This document shows, piece after piece, positions 36,069-47,888 of a stretch of DNA of 64,000 nt; position 1 is the stretch's first letter, and each line of letters begins with the position of its first letter. The notes below the pieces were generated by a model, which did no database searches, had not been told where the DNA came from, and saw only the letters and a program-made list of their open reading frames with translations. The DNA comes from Polytrichum commune (lineage: Eukaryota > Streptophyta > Polytrichopsida > Polytrichales > Polytrichaceae), in contig OX485807.1 of the NCBI GenBank assembly GCA_950295325.1, positions 32,766,440 to 32,830,439 on the forward strand, in the 5' to 3' direction. Position numbers and translations under genes: made by a program.

Positions 36069-36517
36069 CAGTCCACCCTCTATAAATGTTACACCTATAA
36101 GTGTTAACCCTCTCTAAATGTTAACTTTCTTCTACTCCCCACATATTGCACACTATAAATGTTAAACGTGTTAACTGTTAACAAAATGGTACTCCCTTCT
36201 TTGTAAATTTGACTCTATAAATGTTAACGAATGAAATACAACCATAATATGGATGATAAAAACTACACATCTAGTTACATTCCTCTCTCTCTCACCCGTG
36301 ATTTGTAAACTTGATATTGAATAAAGTTTTGATTGGGTTTGCAATTTTATGAATGGTATTCTCTCACAAGGACTCTTCACAATTGCTTATATTTATAAAT
36401 GTTAAGATTTGTATATTTCTCAAAAAAGTAATTTTATAATTGTTAACTGTTAACACCTCTATAAATGTTAACTTTTGATCCACTCCCGAGGGTTACACAT
36501 TTATAGAGGGTAGACTG
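36069..36517. mobile_element. Pogo/mariner-like MITE (TA duplication), CTCTATAAATGTTA family
   Basis: Termini cagtccaccctctataaatg and catttatagagggtagactg are flanked by TA. Several internal tctataaatgttaac repeats near both ends look like subterminal transposase-binding repeats. This matches the plant pogo-like MITE style (CAGT...CTCTATAAAT). Confidence 0.8.
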
Positions 36518-37125
36518 TACTTCATACCTGTGTGACCTATAAACCCTCGCCTGTTTCTTCAGAAAAGGACCTCGTTCAACCTATGATATAGGCATCATGA
36601 TGGGTATAGACAGAACGGTCTCCAAAAACAATGCTTAAACAAAGCGAAAACTTGAAGTGCAAAACAGCGTTAATACACAGAGATTGCGAGACTTGTTCAC
36701 TATTCAAGTTTTCTGCATTGATTTGATTCCCCCAAGAATGAATCATCAATCAGCAAGCAGCCTTCGAATCAGGATCGGCTGGGCCAGTGGATTGTCCAAA
36801 GGGATTTTATAGTTTAAAACTCGGTTTGTCTGATGATGTCACGTGGGCATTTTTATTCGCTTCATGATCCCCTGTCACATGGGTGGTTAGCTACAGGAGC
36901 GTTACTTACTTGAACACAGTGTCTGTCCGGGCAGAAGTTTTGGGCATAATCGGTCGAGGTCTTAGATAGGGTTTCCAAGTCCGACCGGTTACATGTTGAT
37001 GGTCTTTCAATCGATTTTCTATTGAATGAATAAACCAACGTCGGGCAATCAGACGTGAATTTGAGTCTGTTGGCTGTACCATGTGTCAAGAATCTTGTTG
37101 GTGTAGGGTGAGATTTACTGGGATT

Positions 37126-37208
37126 GGGCGAACCAACCTGTACACTGGTTCCTTGTTGGATTCCTAAACCCTTGCCTTCAAGGAACCATTGTACGGGTTG
37201 GTTCGCCC
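37126..37208. repeat. Hairpin with 30-bp arms
   Basis: Arms 37126-37155 and 37179-37208 (gggcgaaccaacctgtacac and partner) are near-perfect inverted copies with a loop of 23 nt. Confidence 0.85.
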
Positions 37209-37269
37209 TAGGCGGGTTTACTGCTTATGTTGTGTTGGGTGGGCTCTTGGCTTCTTACCTACCTAGCTA

Positions 37270-37395
37270 GTATTTTCGGTCAAGTAGAGAGAAGATTTTA
37301 CAGTGGGAATCGAATTGCCAACCACTTCATTCGGAAATGGGTACCTCTCCACTATCACCCGGTACTTTAGGGTCATCTCGGACCTATCTTTATTG
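37270..37395 (-). mobile_element. Truncated copy of the same SINE
   Basis: Read on the minus strand it shares gtccgagatg, taccgggtgat, ggtacccat, a box B variant attcgattccc and tctctctacttgac with 54459-54600. The 3' part and poly(A) are absent. Confidence 0.8.
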
Positions 37396-37597
37396 ATTTG
37401 AGGTATATTCTCTACACTCCTCAAAAATAATCGGTAAATCCTCTGAAAGTCTTGAACTTCAACCAATTATTCCTCAAACTCAATTGCTTCCTCTGCAACT
37501 AGAGGTCAATTTCTCTCCGTCCATGCATTGGTTGACCACAATAAACCATTATGAACCCATGCAATGTTGTGGGAGATTTTTAAGCACAATTGGTTGA

Positions 37598-37829
37598 TAC
37601 CAGGGCCACACCGATAGGCCCAGCTAGAAACACCAACCCTACGTATTCTCTGGGAATACAGGGTTGGGATTTCATATGGTTGAAGCTGCTAGTTGCAGGC
37701 TACCCGCCTTCTTCTAGCCACTCTAGTAGCTCCAGCCATCTGAAATCCCAACCATGTATTCCCGGAGAATACGTAGGGCTGGTGTTTCTGTCTACTAGAG
37801 CTGTTGGGGTTTTTGGTGTGGCCCTGGTA
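37598..37829. mobile_element. Foldback MITE with TACCAGGGCC termini
   Basis: Long inverted arms (taccagggccacacc, aaacaccaaccctacgtatt and partners) and a possible TGA duplication (37595-37597, 37830-37832). 232 bp, non-coding. The superfamily is not clear. Confidence 0.8.
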
Positions 37830-37894
37830 TGAGATCCTAGTGTTCCCTATTCCAGCCGGTTATGTGTTGACATCTTGCGGTTTTTCTTTATTGA

Positions 37895-38292
37895 TTCGGA
37901 GCACACTCTAAACTCCGTAATATCATAATCGTGGCAACCAAAGTGCCCGTGATGTTAAGAAGTTATGTAACGTTACCATGGATGCGTGATAAAAGAGAAG
38001 TAGTGCAGCATGTGGCATCATGGAATAACATGAAGTCGACGTTACAATAATGTCAACAATCACAACGATGGTAATGTGATGCCCGTGAACGTGTGGTTTG
38101 AAATCTTTGGTGGTCTATTTTCGTGTCAAACCCATGATATACGGGAGGGAAACGTGACAACAAAGAGCAAGACTTAAATTGAGAACATCCATTCCCTAGG
38201 GTTTTGAGATATAAGAGAAGTGAGCAACGTTAAGGAAGCTAGGGTAAGTGACATTATCACCCCAACGACACTAAATACCATAAACACTACAA
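37895..38292. mobile_element. TATGGTATTTAGTGTC-family element, right part
   Basis: The right end gacactaaataccataaaca (to about 38292) is preceded by tccctagggttttgagatat and by gcacactctaaactccgtaat, which match the interior of 43697-44750. The left end is missing. Confidence 0.55.
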
Positions 38293-38402
38293 CCTATACG
38301 TTTTGTTAAATTGGTTTATGGTTGTAAGAGGGTGGCTTAAACTCAAGGCCTCAACGGATCCCATGGGAAGTATGAGTTTAAGCCACCTAAGACCAGAACA
38401 CC

Positions 38403-39060
38403 ACTTGGATGGTTGACTCTCATAACACTTGATTTTTGGTGCACCCTACCACCTATCACCCACCCAATCGTAGTGGGGGTATGTGGATGAACTGGACAAT
38501 TTCAACTAGTCATGTGAGAACTCTAGAAGATGATATCATGAACTTTAGAGTGTAGATCCTTGAAATTCCTCTAAAATGGTCGGTTATTTTCTAAGAAGCC
38601 TTGGACTTTAACCGTTCATTTCTAAAACTTGGATGGTTGACTTTCACAAACTTGATTTTTGGCACGCCCTACCACCCATCGCCCATCCAATCGTAGTCAG
38701 GGTATATGGATGAACTGGACATTTTTCCAAACTAATCATGTGGGAACCCCAAAGGCCGATTCCACGAAGTTTAGAGTGTAGATCCTCTAAATTCCTCTAA
38801 AACGGCCGGCTATTTTCCAAGGAGCCCTGGACTTTAACCGTTCATTTTTTAAACTTGTATGGTTGACTTTCATAACACTTGATTTTCGGCGCACCCTACC
38901 ACCTATCGTCCACCCAATCGTAATAAGGATATATGGATGAACGGAACATTCCCCAAACTAATCATCTAAGAACCCCATATGTTGATATTACAAAGTTTAG
39001 AGTGTAGATCCTCTAAACTCCTCTACCACGGCCAACTATTTCCCAAGAAGCCTTGACCTC
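38403..39060. repeat. 225-bp tandem repeat, three copies
   Basis: Copies start near 38403, 38627 and 38853. Each has ggatggttgact, gcaccctaccacc, cccaatcgta, tagagtgtagatcct and ggactttaaccgttcat. Parts of the unit recur at 36930-37040, 37380-37470, 37850-37930 and, inverted, near 44770-44910. Confidence 0.92.
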
Positions 39061-39067
39061 TACGCGT

Positions 39068-39309
39068 AACCGGTTGGCCGCTTTGTTTCGCCAGGGTGGC
39101 ACTACACGATTGGCTCTGAGCACACAGGTTTGCAGACGATAACCTTGACATCCCAACCGGTTATGATCATCTAAATCGGTTATGGTGACAGGTGACCCAC
39201 TGTTTAGGTCACTTGCGCGGCTTAACAAAGCGGCCAACCGGTTATGTCCGGTAATCGTTTTATTGGAACCGGTTATCGGTGCAGAACCGGTTCCAATGAA
39301 ACGATTACC
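39068..39309. repeat. Two adjacent perfect or near-perfect inverted repeats containing AACCGGTT
   Basis: The first pair has 20-bp arms at 39068-39087 and 39224-39243 (aaccggttggccgctttgtt), identical. The second has 25-bp arms at 39250-39274 and 39285-39309 with one mismatch. Both contain AACCGGTT. They follow the 225-bp tandem array directly. Confidence 0.9.
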
Positions 39310-39667
39310 TAATACATTCACTTCTGAAACTCCAGCGGTTCTTCTGCATTGCCCGCGTTCATTGAACCCATGAGATTCATCGCCTACTACTCTCACTTAT
39401 TCCATACTCAGCTCCTGCTCCTGCTCCTGCTCCTGCTGCTGCTCTCTCATACATACTTGAGCCGTGCAGCCAATGGCCCATCCATTCCAGCAACGAACCC
39501 AATCCACTTCTGCTGCTTCTGCTGCTTCTGCTGTGGCGTGGCCATACTTTGTTAACGTACGTGTGTGGGAATGTGCGCCATGAGAGGCTCCGATCCGCCA
39601 ATGAGTAGTCGGGTACGTTATCTCAATATCATAACTTATCATATGTATGGGAGTGCAGCAGGTGAGG

Positions 39668-39686
39668 TGGGGGGGGGGGGGGGGGG
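39668..39686. repeat. Poly(G) run followed by (TTGC)n(TCCC)n
   Basis: About 18 consecutive G, then TTGC and TCCC repeats to about 39730. Its length may be affected by sequencing error. Confidence 0.85.
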
Positions 39687-39689
39687 TTT

Positions 39690-40085
39690 ACTTTATTGCT
39701 TGCTTGCTTGCTTGCTCCCTCCCTCCCTCACTCCATTCCATCTGACGAGATCATCCATGCCCTGCAATATCATGTAAGAAGGTCACAACTAAGTTAAGTT
39801 AAGTTAGCCAGCACCATGTTGCCATGGGATGGAAGGAAAATGGAAGCAGCAGGACCAGCGGCATGGGCTCAGCTCGTTTCCGATGACTGCTTACATGGGC
39901 GTTTCCGGGGTGGTTTGGTTTGCGTCGTGGGTCCACGAAGTTGTCTCCGTGTCAGAGGGCGTTTTTCCATGGTCTGGTTTCTTACAAATGCGCATTTTTT
40001 TTAAAGAGCTTCTGGGGTTTCACTAGGTGTGAATTGAACGTGGGTCACGAGGAGTGACCATGCACCAAAAAATGGGATGTGCTGG

Positions 40086-40118
<33 letters not shown>

Positions 40119-42039
40119 TGATGTGTGTTCAAAACGGGCAGGTTTGGGAGCTTTCTTCATGTTAGGCCTTCTCCTCCTTCGTTTCTCGTAATTATAGAAA
40201 CGTTTGGCAACCCTGGAAATAAAAATTATAATGGTATTTCTCTGCCATGGTCCCTGACATGTGCGGTGAGAGAACCTCTCTTGCCTCTCCCACTGCAAAA
40301 CCCTTCGGACCATGACGGTGGATAATGTAGGCATGAAAATAGGCGTTTTTGAGGACCACGAGTTCCATGGTCACTCGTACATTTTTTCTTTGATGTAAAC
40401 CGAAGTGGTCCGAGGACGAGTTCAACATCCAATCACATGTTTTAGAGGAGCAAGGGACAATTTCATGGTTCATGATGTAACACAACCCCTTGCTTTCATG
40501 AGGATAAAGTCCAAAAAACATGTTTAAAAAAATGAGTATTGTGGCCATAGTCAAGCAATGTGAAAAAATGAAATTGAGAGTCCATGTTGCCAAAAGGCTT
40601 ATGGGACTAAAAGCACATCAAGATGGTATTAAAAATAAAAATAAATAAAGGCTAGTTTCTTAAAGGAACGGAGTGTAGTGGTCTCTGTGAGATATGGTGA
40701 AAGTCTGTTTATTTGGAGATGCTTTTCTCTTTACAACCGTCTCTCGTATGATATGAAATGTGCAATTAGTGTGAGATGATTAGCAAATCCAAATCGTACT
40801 CGTAGCAATTTACCTCGTTATTGTTGAAGCTCATGTGCATATCTTCTTGTTTATTATCAAAGTGAAGAGACTCACACTCATTGAGTGGTCATGAAGGTCA
40901 TGCCCAATCATGTTGACTATTGAGCCTAAAATTTGACAAGCTCTTGGTCGAAACCCTAGTCTACCTTGTGGAAATCGCTTAGGAATTATTTGGACCAACC
41001 CAGTGGGATGTCAAAAATTCTTTGGTTTTTCATGAATTTCTATCTCTATAACTCTACTTCTACTTTGAGATCCCACTTTGAGCACAACCACTTTGTGGAG
41101 ACATTACACTTGCTCAAACCATATAAAGCTCGGAGAGTGCTCCCATTCTTCAATTTGAGGTTTGGATGAAAGTTTGTAAATTCCAAGCATCAAACTCCCC
41201 AAGATTGCAAGTTTGAGCTCTCAAATCAACTTGTAGTGTAACATAGAAGTGTTCGATACCGCCACTGACTAGATTTAAAGCCCAATTTAAAATTCAAATT
41301 GGGAAACTAATTACTTTAAAAGATGCCAATGTTTTTTATTTTTGAAAAAATGACACAACATTAGACAACTTATATGATGGGTTTCCTTTTCTAAAAGGGG
41401 ATGTCTAGTAGATGGTCATGAATAAAGGCAAGGGCGTGTACATTGGCCTGATTAGCTGATGTAAGGTTGCACGTGGCATGCATACTAGTCGGCAATTAGG
41501 GTGACCCACAAATTTAATGAAGCCAATAGTTGTCAATGGTAGTTCGAAGCCCATATGATGGTTCACTCTTGCGAAGTGAGTAGTTCTCAAGTTGAATACT
41601 AGTTGTCTTGCATAGGTGGACTAACATAAGGGAGCATGATTCTCCCATTATCAAGTGTCGTATTATTGGGGTTAGATTGTACCTTAATTGTAGCTATATG
41701 TCACATTCCTATTTTACACAAGAATAATACAAGTATGAATGCATATGAGACACCAATATTGAGCACTTTCAAACTTTGTACATTACATAAAAGCTTTACA
41801 ACTTAAACACAATATTGTGATTGCTATGAGCTCAGACCACCTAACCATAGGAGAGACAGAAGATGATGCTCTCTCCTCCCTGAACTCTCTCTCATACCCA
41901 AAGGCATGCCTAGTCTCATCCATCTCTATCCAAAGTATCTAAGAGATGCTTTCATAAATCTCAAGTATTGCTAAATTTAGATTGAAGCCCTCTTATCTAT
42001 ATACATAGATCATTTCATCATATGTTTTTCCTTCTCTTT
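39690..42039. other. Intergenic; nothing firm
   Basis: Several overlapping frames up to 133 aa (40192-40593, minus) have no recognisable family and overlap a GTT microsatellite. A single intron 1-type repeat unit lies at about 41140-41235. Confidence 0.4.
40085..40117. repeat. (GTT)n microsatellite
   Basis: Eleven GTT units. Confidence 0.95.
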
Positions 42040-42600
42040 TGGCTCAATCATAATCCCTCAACTAGAACTATCTAATTCCAACTTGATGCATTCATCCATC
42101 CGTCTAATTGGAATTGTCAACTTCATCCAATCATCCATACTTCTAGTTGGAACTATCTAATTCCAATTAGATCTATTCATTGAGAGTTGCCTAGCTCCAA
42201 TGAATAACATCCATCCGTTGGGAGTTGTTTAATTGGAATTTTCTAATTCCAACTTCATTCAATCATCCATTCTTCTTCAAGTTGGAATTGTCTAATTTCT
42301 AACTATATTCATTCACCCATTCTTCTAAGTTAGAACTATCTCATTCCAACTAGATCCATTCATTTAGAATTATCTAACTCCAATTCATATCTTTTTGGTT
42401 GGAGTTATCTAAGTCCAACACAAAGATCTTCCAAAAGGAGGTGTCTAACTCTCGAATGAAGCTGTCTAACTCCAATGCAAAGATCTTTGGTCAGGAGATG
42501 TCTAACTCCTGTGCACAATTCCTTCATGGGTTGTCTGACCCAATTCTTCCTTTTGGAGTTGCCCAACTCCAAACACCATCTGCTCACATGTTAAGTACGA
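42040..42600. repeat. Degenerate short-unit repeat field
   Basis: Alternating phrases such as ttggaactatctaattcca, tccattcatt and gagttgtctaactcc recur every 30-70 bp, often as inverted ggagtt...aactcc pairs. No protein family is recognised. It could be decayed LTR sequence. Confidence 0.5.
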
Positions 42601-42892
42601 AAAATTATGATTAATCTTTCTTTCTTGCATAATCTTACATTAACTCTTTTCATCCGGGTATATCACATTGCGAAACCTATGAAGCAAGTCACACTACCAA
42701 ACCACTTGTGACAATCCAAACCTATTTCGACCAATATAAACCTACCTCAATCGACCTCCCAAAATGGTGTCAAAATATTTCCACCCAAAACAAAAGCCGT
42801 CAGATCGTGCTCTCGTGAAAGTATCTTGTTTCTAGTAGTGTGAGGACTCCACACTTCGAAAATTACCTTAACTTAGTGCAAAAGAGGCGTTA

Positions 42893-43390
42893 GGGCCACT
42901 TCACACACGAGACTGAGAGCCCATGACCATTCCACTTCAAGCACTCTCATTGGTGGAAAAGGCGGAGCCGGTCCAACTTTGCTTCACACTACGCTTGAGG
43001 GACCAACGGAGTAAGTGAATGCAAGATGGATGTAAAGTCCACATGGATTCCTACACGGCATCAAATGGATCATCTTTCATGGTTTTTGGATTATTTTCAA
43101 AAACCATCTTTTAGAGGTAGGCCTAACGCAAAACTAGGAGATCATGGCGTTCTGAACGCTCACAACCGTTGGTTTCTTCTATTGTATCATATCTGAAGAT
43201 CCACATGAATAAAAATTCATTGAAATAGCATTTGGTTAAGAACCCGGTCACATATGATCTCACATTACACTTGAGAGCCCGTGACCACACTACATGATTT
43301 TGGAGGTGTCTTGTGACGGCCTTTGGACACTTTCTTTTGGGCTCTCACAATTTCATGGTCACGGCCCTTGGCTCGTGTGTGAAGTGGCCC
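42893..43390 (+). mobile_element. Tourist-like MITE family A, copy 4
   Basis: Full-length copy with intact 20-bp termini and a perfect TTA duplication (42890-42892, 43391-43393). Confidence 0.93.
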
Positions 43391-43696
43391 TTAACTTATA
43401 CAATGATGTTTCATTTCCGCATTTTGAAATGTGACCTACTGCAAACGCCATGACGCCAGTGTCAGGGACCATAGATCGGGAACTATTTCATGGCAGGAAA
43501 GATTGCTGGACATGCGATTTTTAGGCTATCATATACGCTTATCGCTTAAGTACTTGTCCTCTTTCTCACTACTAAAAGTTACAACGTTGACGGTCCTTGC
43601 ATTGGGTCCTCGAGTGACTCCGATTATCGCCCCCACTAAGTACTTATACAAAGTACCCATCACGTGGTCCACTAAATGGGGGTAACCGACCCGCTA

Positions 43697-44138
43697 CATT
43701 GGTTATGGTGTTTAGTGTCACATGCGTAAGAGCGCCACTCACACTATTTTGAGGTGCGTGCTAGGTTACATAGATGATTAACAACTCCACCACAAGTGTC
43801 GTCTCATGACACTTGGCGTTCAAAATGATAATCTTATTAATATCTTGGTACGAGTTCATTCTAAACTCTGTAGTATCACATCTGTCGCAACCAAAGTGTA
43901 CATGATATTATAGAATAATCTTACTAATATCTTGGTATGAGTACATTCTAAACTCTGTAGTATCACATCTGTCGCAACCAAAGTGTACATGATATTATAG
44001 AATTAGTGTAGCATGTGACATTATGGAATAACACAAAGTGCAACATTTAAATGGTGTGGTGTGGTGTGATGTGGTCCACTCCACTTGGCCTTCCCGGGTG
44101 ATGTGGCATATGCATGCACCAACATTTAACAAGTGGCA

Positions 44139-44169
<31 letters not shown>

Positions 44170-44750
44170 ACACTCCACATATTGACACGTGGCGCAATGT
44201 GAGGGTGTGGGTTGACTTCTTTGGTGGTTTGCATTAATGACAAAATTTGTGATGTAAGGGAGAGAAATGTGACGATAAGGAGTGAGATTTGAATTACAAA
44301 TATATGTTCCCTAGGGTTTCGGGATATAAGATAGTGAGTGACATTATGGAGGTTGATATTACAGAGTTTAAGGTGCATGTTCAATAGTGTTATGAGGTGC
44401 ATGCCTATGTTACACAACGGGTCTACAGGGTGTATACAAATGACACATATCATTGGTATGCTCAAAAATATCTTCCTCTTGCATATAAAATTATAAACAC
44501 ATAACACTTGCCATTAGTACGTTCAAAATATCTTCCCCTTGCATACTAAAACGCAAGGTTGCCATCTAAAAATATCCCAAGGTGCAATACTAAATGTCAA
44601 GATGTAGATATTTTCTTCACTCGAAGAAGTCACTACTGTTGATGAATGGAATCATACTGGCAATCACCGAGCATGCCACTTTGAGACCTCTATGCATCTA
44701 GTTTAAGCCCTTCGCAAACAATGTACGCGACACTAAATACCATGAACAGT
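43697..44750. mobile_element. TATGGTATTTAGTGTC-family DNA element, longest copy (about 1.05 kb)
   Basis: Inverted ends catt-ggttatggtgtttagtgtc and gacactaaataccatgaac are each flanked by TA. The minus-strand 170-aa open frame inside is not recognisable as a transposase. Internal sequences match the copies at 29298, 6069 and 38100-38290. It contains an 87-bp tandem duplication (43830-44003) and a (GAA)n tract (44141-44170). Confidence 0.65.
43830..44003. repeat. 87-bp direct tandem duplication
   Basis: Copies 43830-43916 and 43917-44003 differ at only a few positions (aatcttattaatatcttgg versus aatcttactaatatcttgg). Confidence 0.93.
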
Positions 44751-44916
44751 GTAGTTCCAGACGAATTGGTCGAGTTTGTGAGAAATAACCGGTTGAAGTT
44801 CAAGACTTCAAGAAAATTGTCCATCAATTTAGAGGAACCTACAGAATACACCTCTGATTAATAATGGAAAATCCAAAGGATGTCAATATGTAACCGGTTG
44901 GACTTGGAAACACTAA

Positions 44917-45418
44917 GGGCCACTTCACACACGAGACTGAGAGCCCGTGACCATTACACTTCAAGCACTCTCATTGGTGGAAAAGGCAAAACTGGTCCAA
45001 GTTCCCTTCACACTACGCTTGAGAGACCAATGGAGTATGTGAATGCAACATGGGTGTAACGTCTACATGGATTCCTACATGGCATTGAATGGCTCATGTG
45101 TTCATGGTCACTTGGATTGTTTTCGAAAACCACCTCTTGGAGGTAAATCTAACACAAAACCTGGAGACCATGAACACTCCGAACGCTCACAACCGTTGGT
45201 TTATTTTTATTTTACCATGTGTGAGGACCTGCATGAATAGAAATTCATTGAAATAGCATTTGGTTGAGGGCCCGATCACATATGACTTCCCACTGCACTT
45301 GAGGGCCCGTGACCACACTACATGATGTTGGAGGTGTGTTGGGACGGCCTTTGGACACTTTCTTTTGGGCTCTCACAATTTCATGGTCACGGCTCTCGGC
45401 TTGTGTGTGAAGTGGCCC
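44917..45418 (+). mobile_element. Tourist-like MITE family A, copy 5
   Basis: Full-length copy with a perfect TAA duplication (44914-44916, 45419-45421). Confidence 0.93.
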
Positions 45419-45876
45419 TAAGATCTTGACCGATCATGTGATCTGAAATTTATCAAGCCGTGCCTTCTATGTATGCACAGTACCTATACATAGTCCAATA
45501 TTTATTACAATGCAATGATTTTGCCTTCAATTTTATCCAGCCCCGGTCTGTGGCAGGAGCTTAAGTTAGAGCTTGCACGTGGGAACACAAGGCCGGCCCA
45601 TGCCAAGAGTTCCACAATGTGGTTCTTTGGATCCGGCCTCTCATGGGTTATGTATTGTGAATGTTGGATGGGTATACATAACATTATTGAGATGAGTGAC
45701 CAAGTTGGGTGGGGCCAACAATGTTTCATGTAAGGTGTTAGAATCATGCCTTATGGATGCTTGTCTAAACACATGCAACCTGATAAATTGCGAGTTATTT
45801 GGGTGAAGTGTTGTTTTTGAATATTATTAGAATGAAATGGTTGATAACAACTGAATAATGTTATGTATAAAGTATG

Positions 45877-46247
45877 TGGGTGTAATTCGGTTTTTTTTCT
45901 TCATGATTTTCAACTGCCGTTCATTACATATACACAATGAAACTTGTGTTGCATTAGCAAATTTGTAATGAAGCATCAATTAATAGATTGAAAATCGGAC
46001 CTTCCTTGATTTAGTTATGGGTATTGAAAGTGAATGTTTGTTGGGTTTTAAATGACTACGTAGATCCTCCCAATTGTGTTCACTGTTAAGTGTGGAGTAG
46101 TTGATTAAAATTTGAAGGCATAGTGGAATCTCTTTGAAACATGTGTTTTCATGGTGCTTGTTATGTGATCTTTGCTGAACCACACACCAAATTAAATATA
46201 GGGGCTTGATCAAGAAAAATAATTGATTAACACCCACACATGTTAGT
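45877..46247. mobile_element. Dispersed MITE-like repeat, copy 1
   Basis: Homologous over its length to 61398-61770, with short inverted termini (gtgggtgtaattcg / ttaacacccacac). No transposase coding is seen and the target duplication was not resolved. Confidence 0.65.
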
Positions 46248-46249
46248 TG

Positions 46250-47556
46250 AATGCATATGATCAACATTCAACATCAATGATGATATTGAAGACCCTACCC
46301 ATCCGTATTAGAATTGTAATACCAATCAAATATTGATATTTGTTGGATAACCGAAGGTGACAAAATCTTTGTATATCCAAGTTATTATTTGGATCAATAC
46401 CAGTTTGAACCATAATGATACTTTGGACAGTTACAACTAAGTTTGAAGATCCTTGCATAGTTTATAGACCCGACTGGTATAAAAAACAAAAAATATTCTC
46501 AAATACCCAGACTCTACTAATATAGCAATTGTAAACTCTCAATTTTAAATACCCGAATTGTATTAAAAAAAATGGTAATACAAGCCCAACAATGGTTACC
46601 ACTTAGAGCATTCAAGCACCTCACTCTGAGGTCAAGTCATCCTATTCAAGAGTGTCCCGAGGTTTTGAAACCTTAAGCACAATACTTAATGTAACATTCC
46701 TTGGCATACTTCATGTTAGCAAAGGAATTTCATCTTCATTGAACACTTGTGTGAAGGCCTCTCATGAATTTTGAGACGGTTGTTACACTAAATGTGGAAA
46801 TGAGGAACAATTGCTATTCTAGAAACACCGATTATGAAGGTTAGAAACCCAACCCGTTACGTACCCAACCCCCACCCACCAAAAAGTATAGCCAACGAGC
46901 ATGTTGAGGTGGTGTTGGTATGTATGCATGGTTGCCAATCCAACAACGATTTACCGGCGGTAGTCACTTCCGTGCTTGAATGGCACCATGGAAAATAATA
47001 GTTGGCCACCCAAGTGATGTGTAAATGGTAACCAACCATAACAAAATCCCACTTTGGCAAAGGAAATGAAAGGGCAATGATCACCAACCAACTTATCCAA
47101 TAACTTCAATGCACATGTTTTACTTGGGAAATCGTGCATGTGCATGCAACTGGTTGGGGAAAGTTTGGGAGTGGTCGGTTACTGGTGGAAATAAGCTTTT
47201 CTATGTCCCGTGGCCATAGGTTTAGGGGTGGAACGAACAAACACTTCATTCACGTCGGTCCCCTCCGGGGATCAAAGTTTCTTCTTCTGGAAATAAGCTT
47301 GCCACCCACCACAATAAAATGGTCCATGACTCCCAAACGACAGTGAACGCAACCCTTCCCGCAAAAAAATGGCATGGCGTTTCATCCCCAACAACTATCT
47401 GTTGCAATGTGTTGAAGTTGGTGACAACTAGTTGGAACTACAAACTGTCTTGGTAACCACATGGGTTGGTTTTAGTTGTTTCGATTGTTAGTCGGGGGGA
47501 AAAAAATCTCTTAGTTTGCATAGTGGGTTGGATTATAATGTGCATCTATTGTACAG
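46250..47556. other. Intergenic; nothing recognised
   Basis: Short frames only, some overlapping on both strands around 46857-47350. No domain motif is seen. Confidence 0.4.
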
Positions 47557-47560
47557 TAAC

Positions 47561-47810
47561 CTCCCGCTTAAGTACGCAACTTGAACATGCGCAGTTTGTG
47601 CGTACTTAGCTGGTAGGTGCGTACTTTAGGATTTAGGGTTTCCCAAATCGCGAGCGGTCGACCTCAAACGCAAAAAAACTTCAAAACTTACACCAAATGA
47701 CGATTCGGGACATGTTCAACTAAGAAATCTTGAACCCTAATTTTTTTGCCAAAAAATGCGTACTTAACCGGGATGCGTACTTAAGCGGGAGGTTATTGTA
47801 GTATGTTGGT
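47561..47810. mobile_element. Pogo/mariner-like MITE, CTCCCGCTTAAGTACGC family, copy 1
   Basis: Termini cagtaacctcccgcttaagt and acttaagcgggaggttattg are flanked by TA. Additional internal gcgtactta repeats occur. The short form is about 245 bp. Confidence 0.75.
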
Positions 47811-47854
47811 TTCCTTGCATGGCCCAATATGTATTGTGAATGGTGTAGTCGGTT

Positions 47855-47856
<2 letters not shown>

Positions 47857-47887
<31 letters not shown>
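47857..47887. repeat. (GT)n microsatellite
   Basis: Pure GT run of about 31 nt, 50 bp beyond a pogo-like MITE. Confidence 0.95.

Positions 47888-47888
<1 letters not shown>

Noticed and set aside
40192-40593. 133-aa minus-strand open frame
   Set aside because: No recognised motif, no splice partners, and competing frames overlap it on both strands.
43995-44507. 170-aa minus-strand open frame
   Set aside because: It runs through a (GAA)n tract (poly-Phe) and the interior of a non-coding DNA element, and shows no domain motif.
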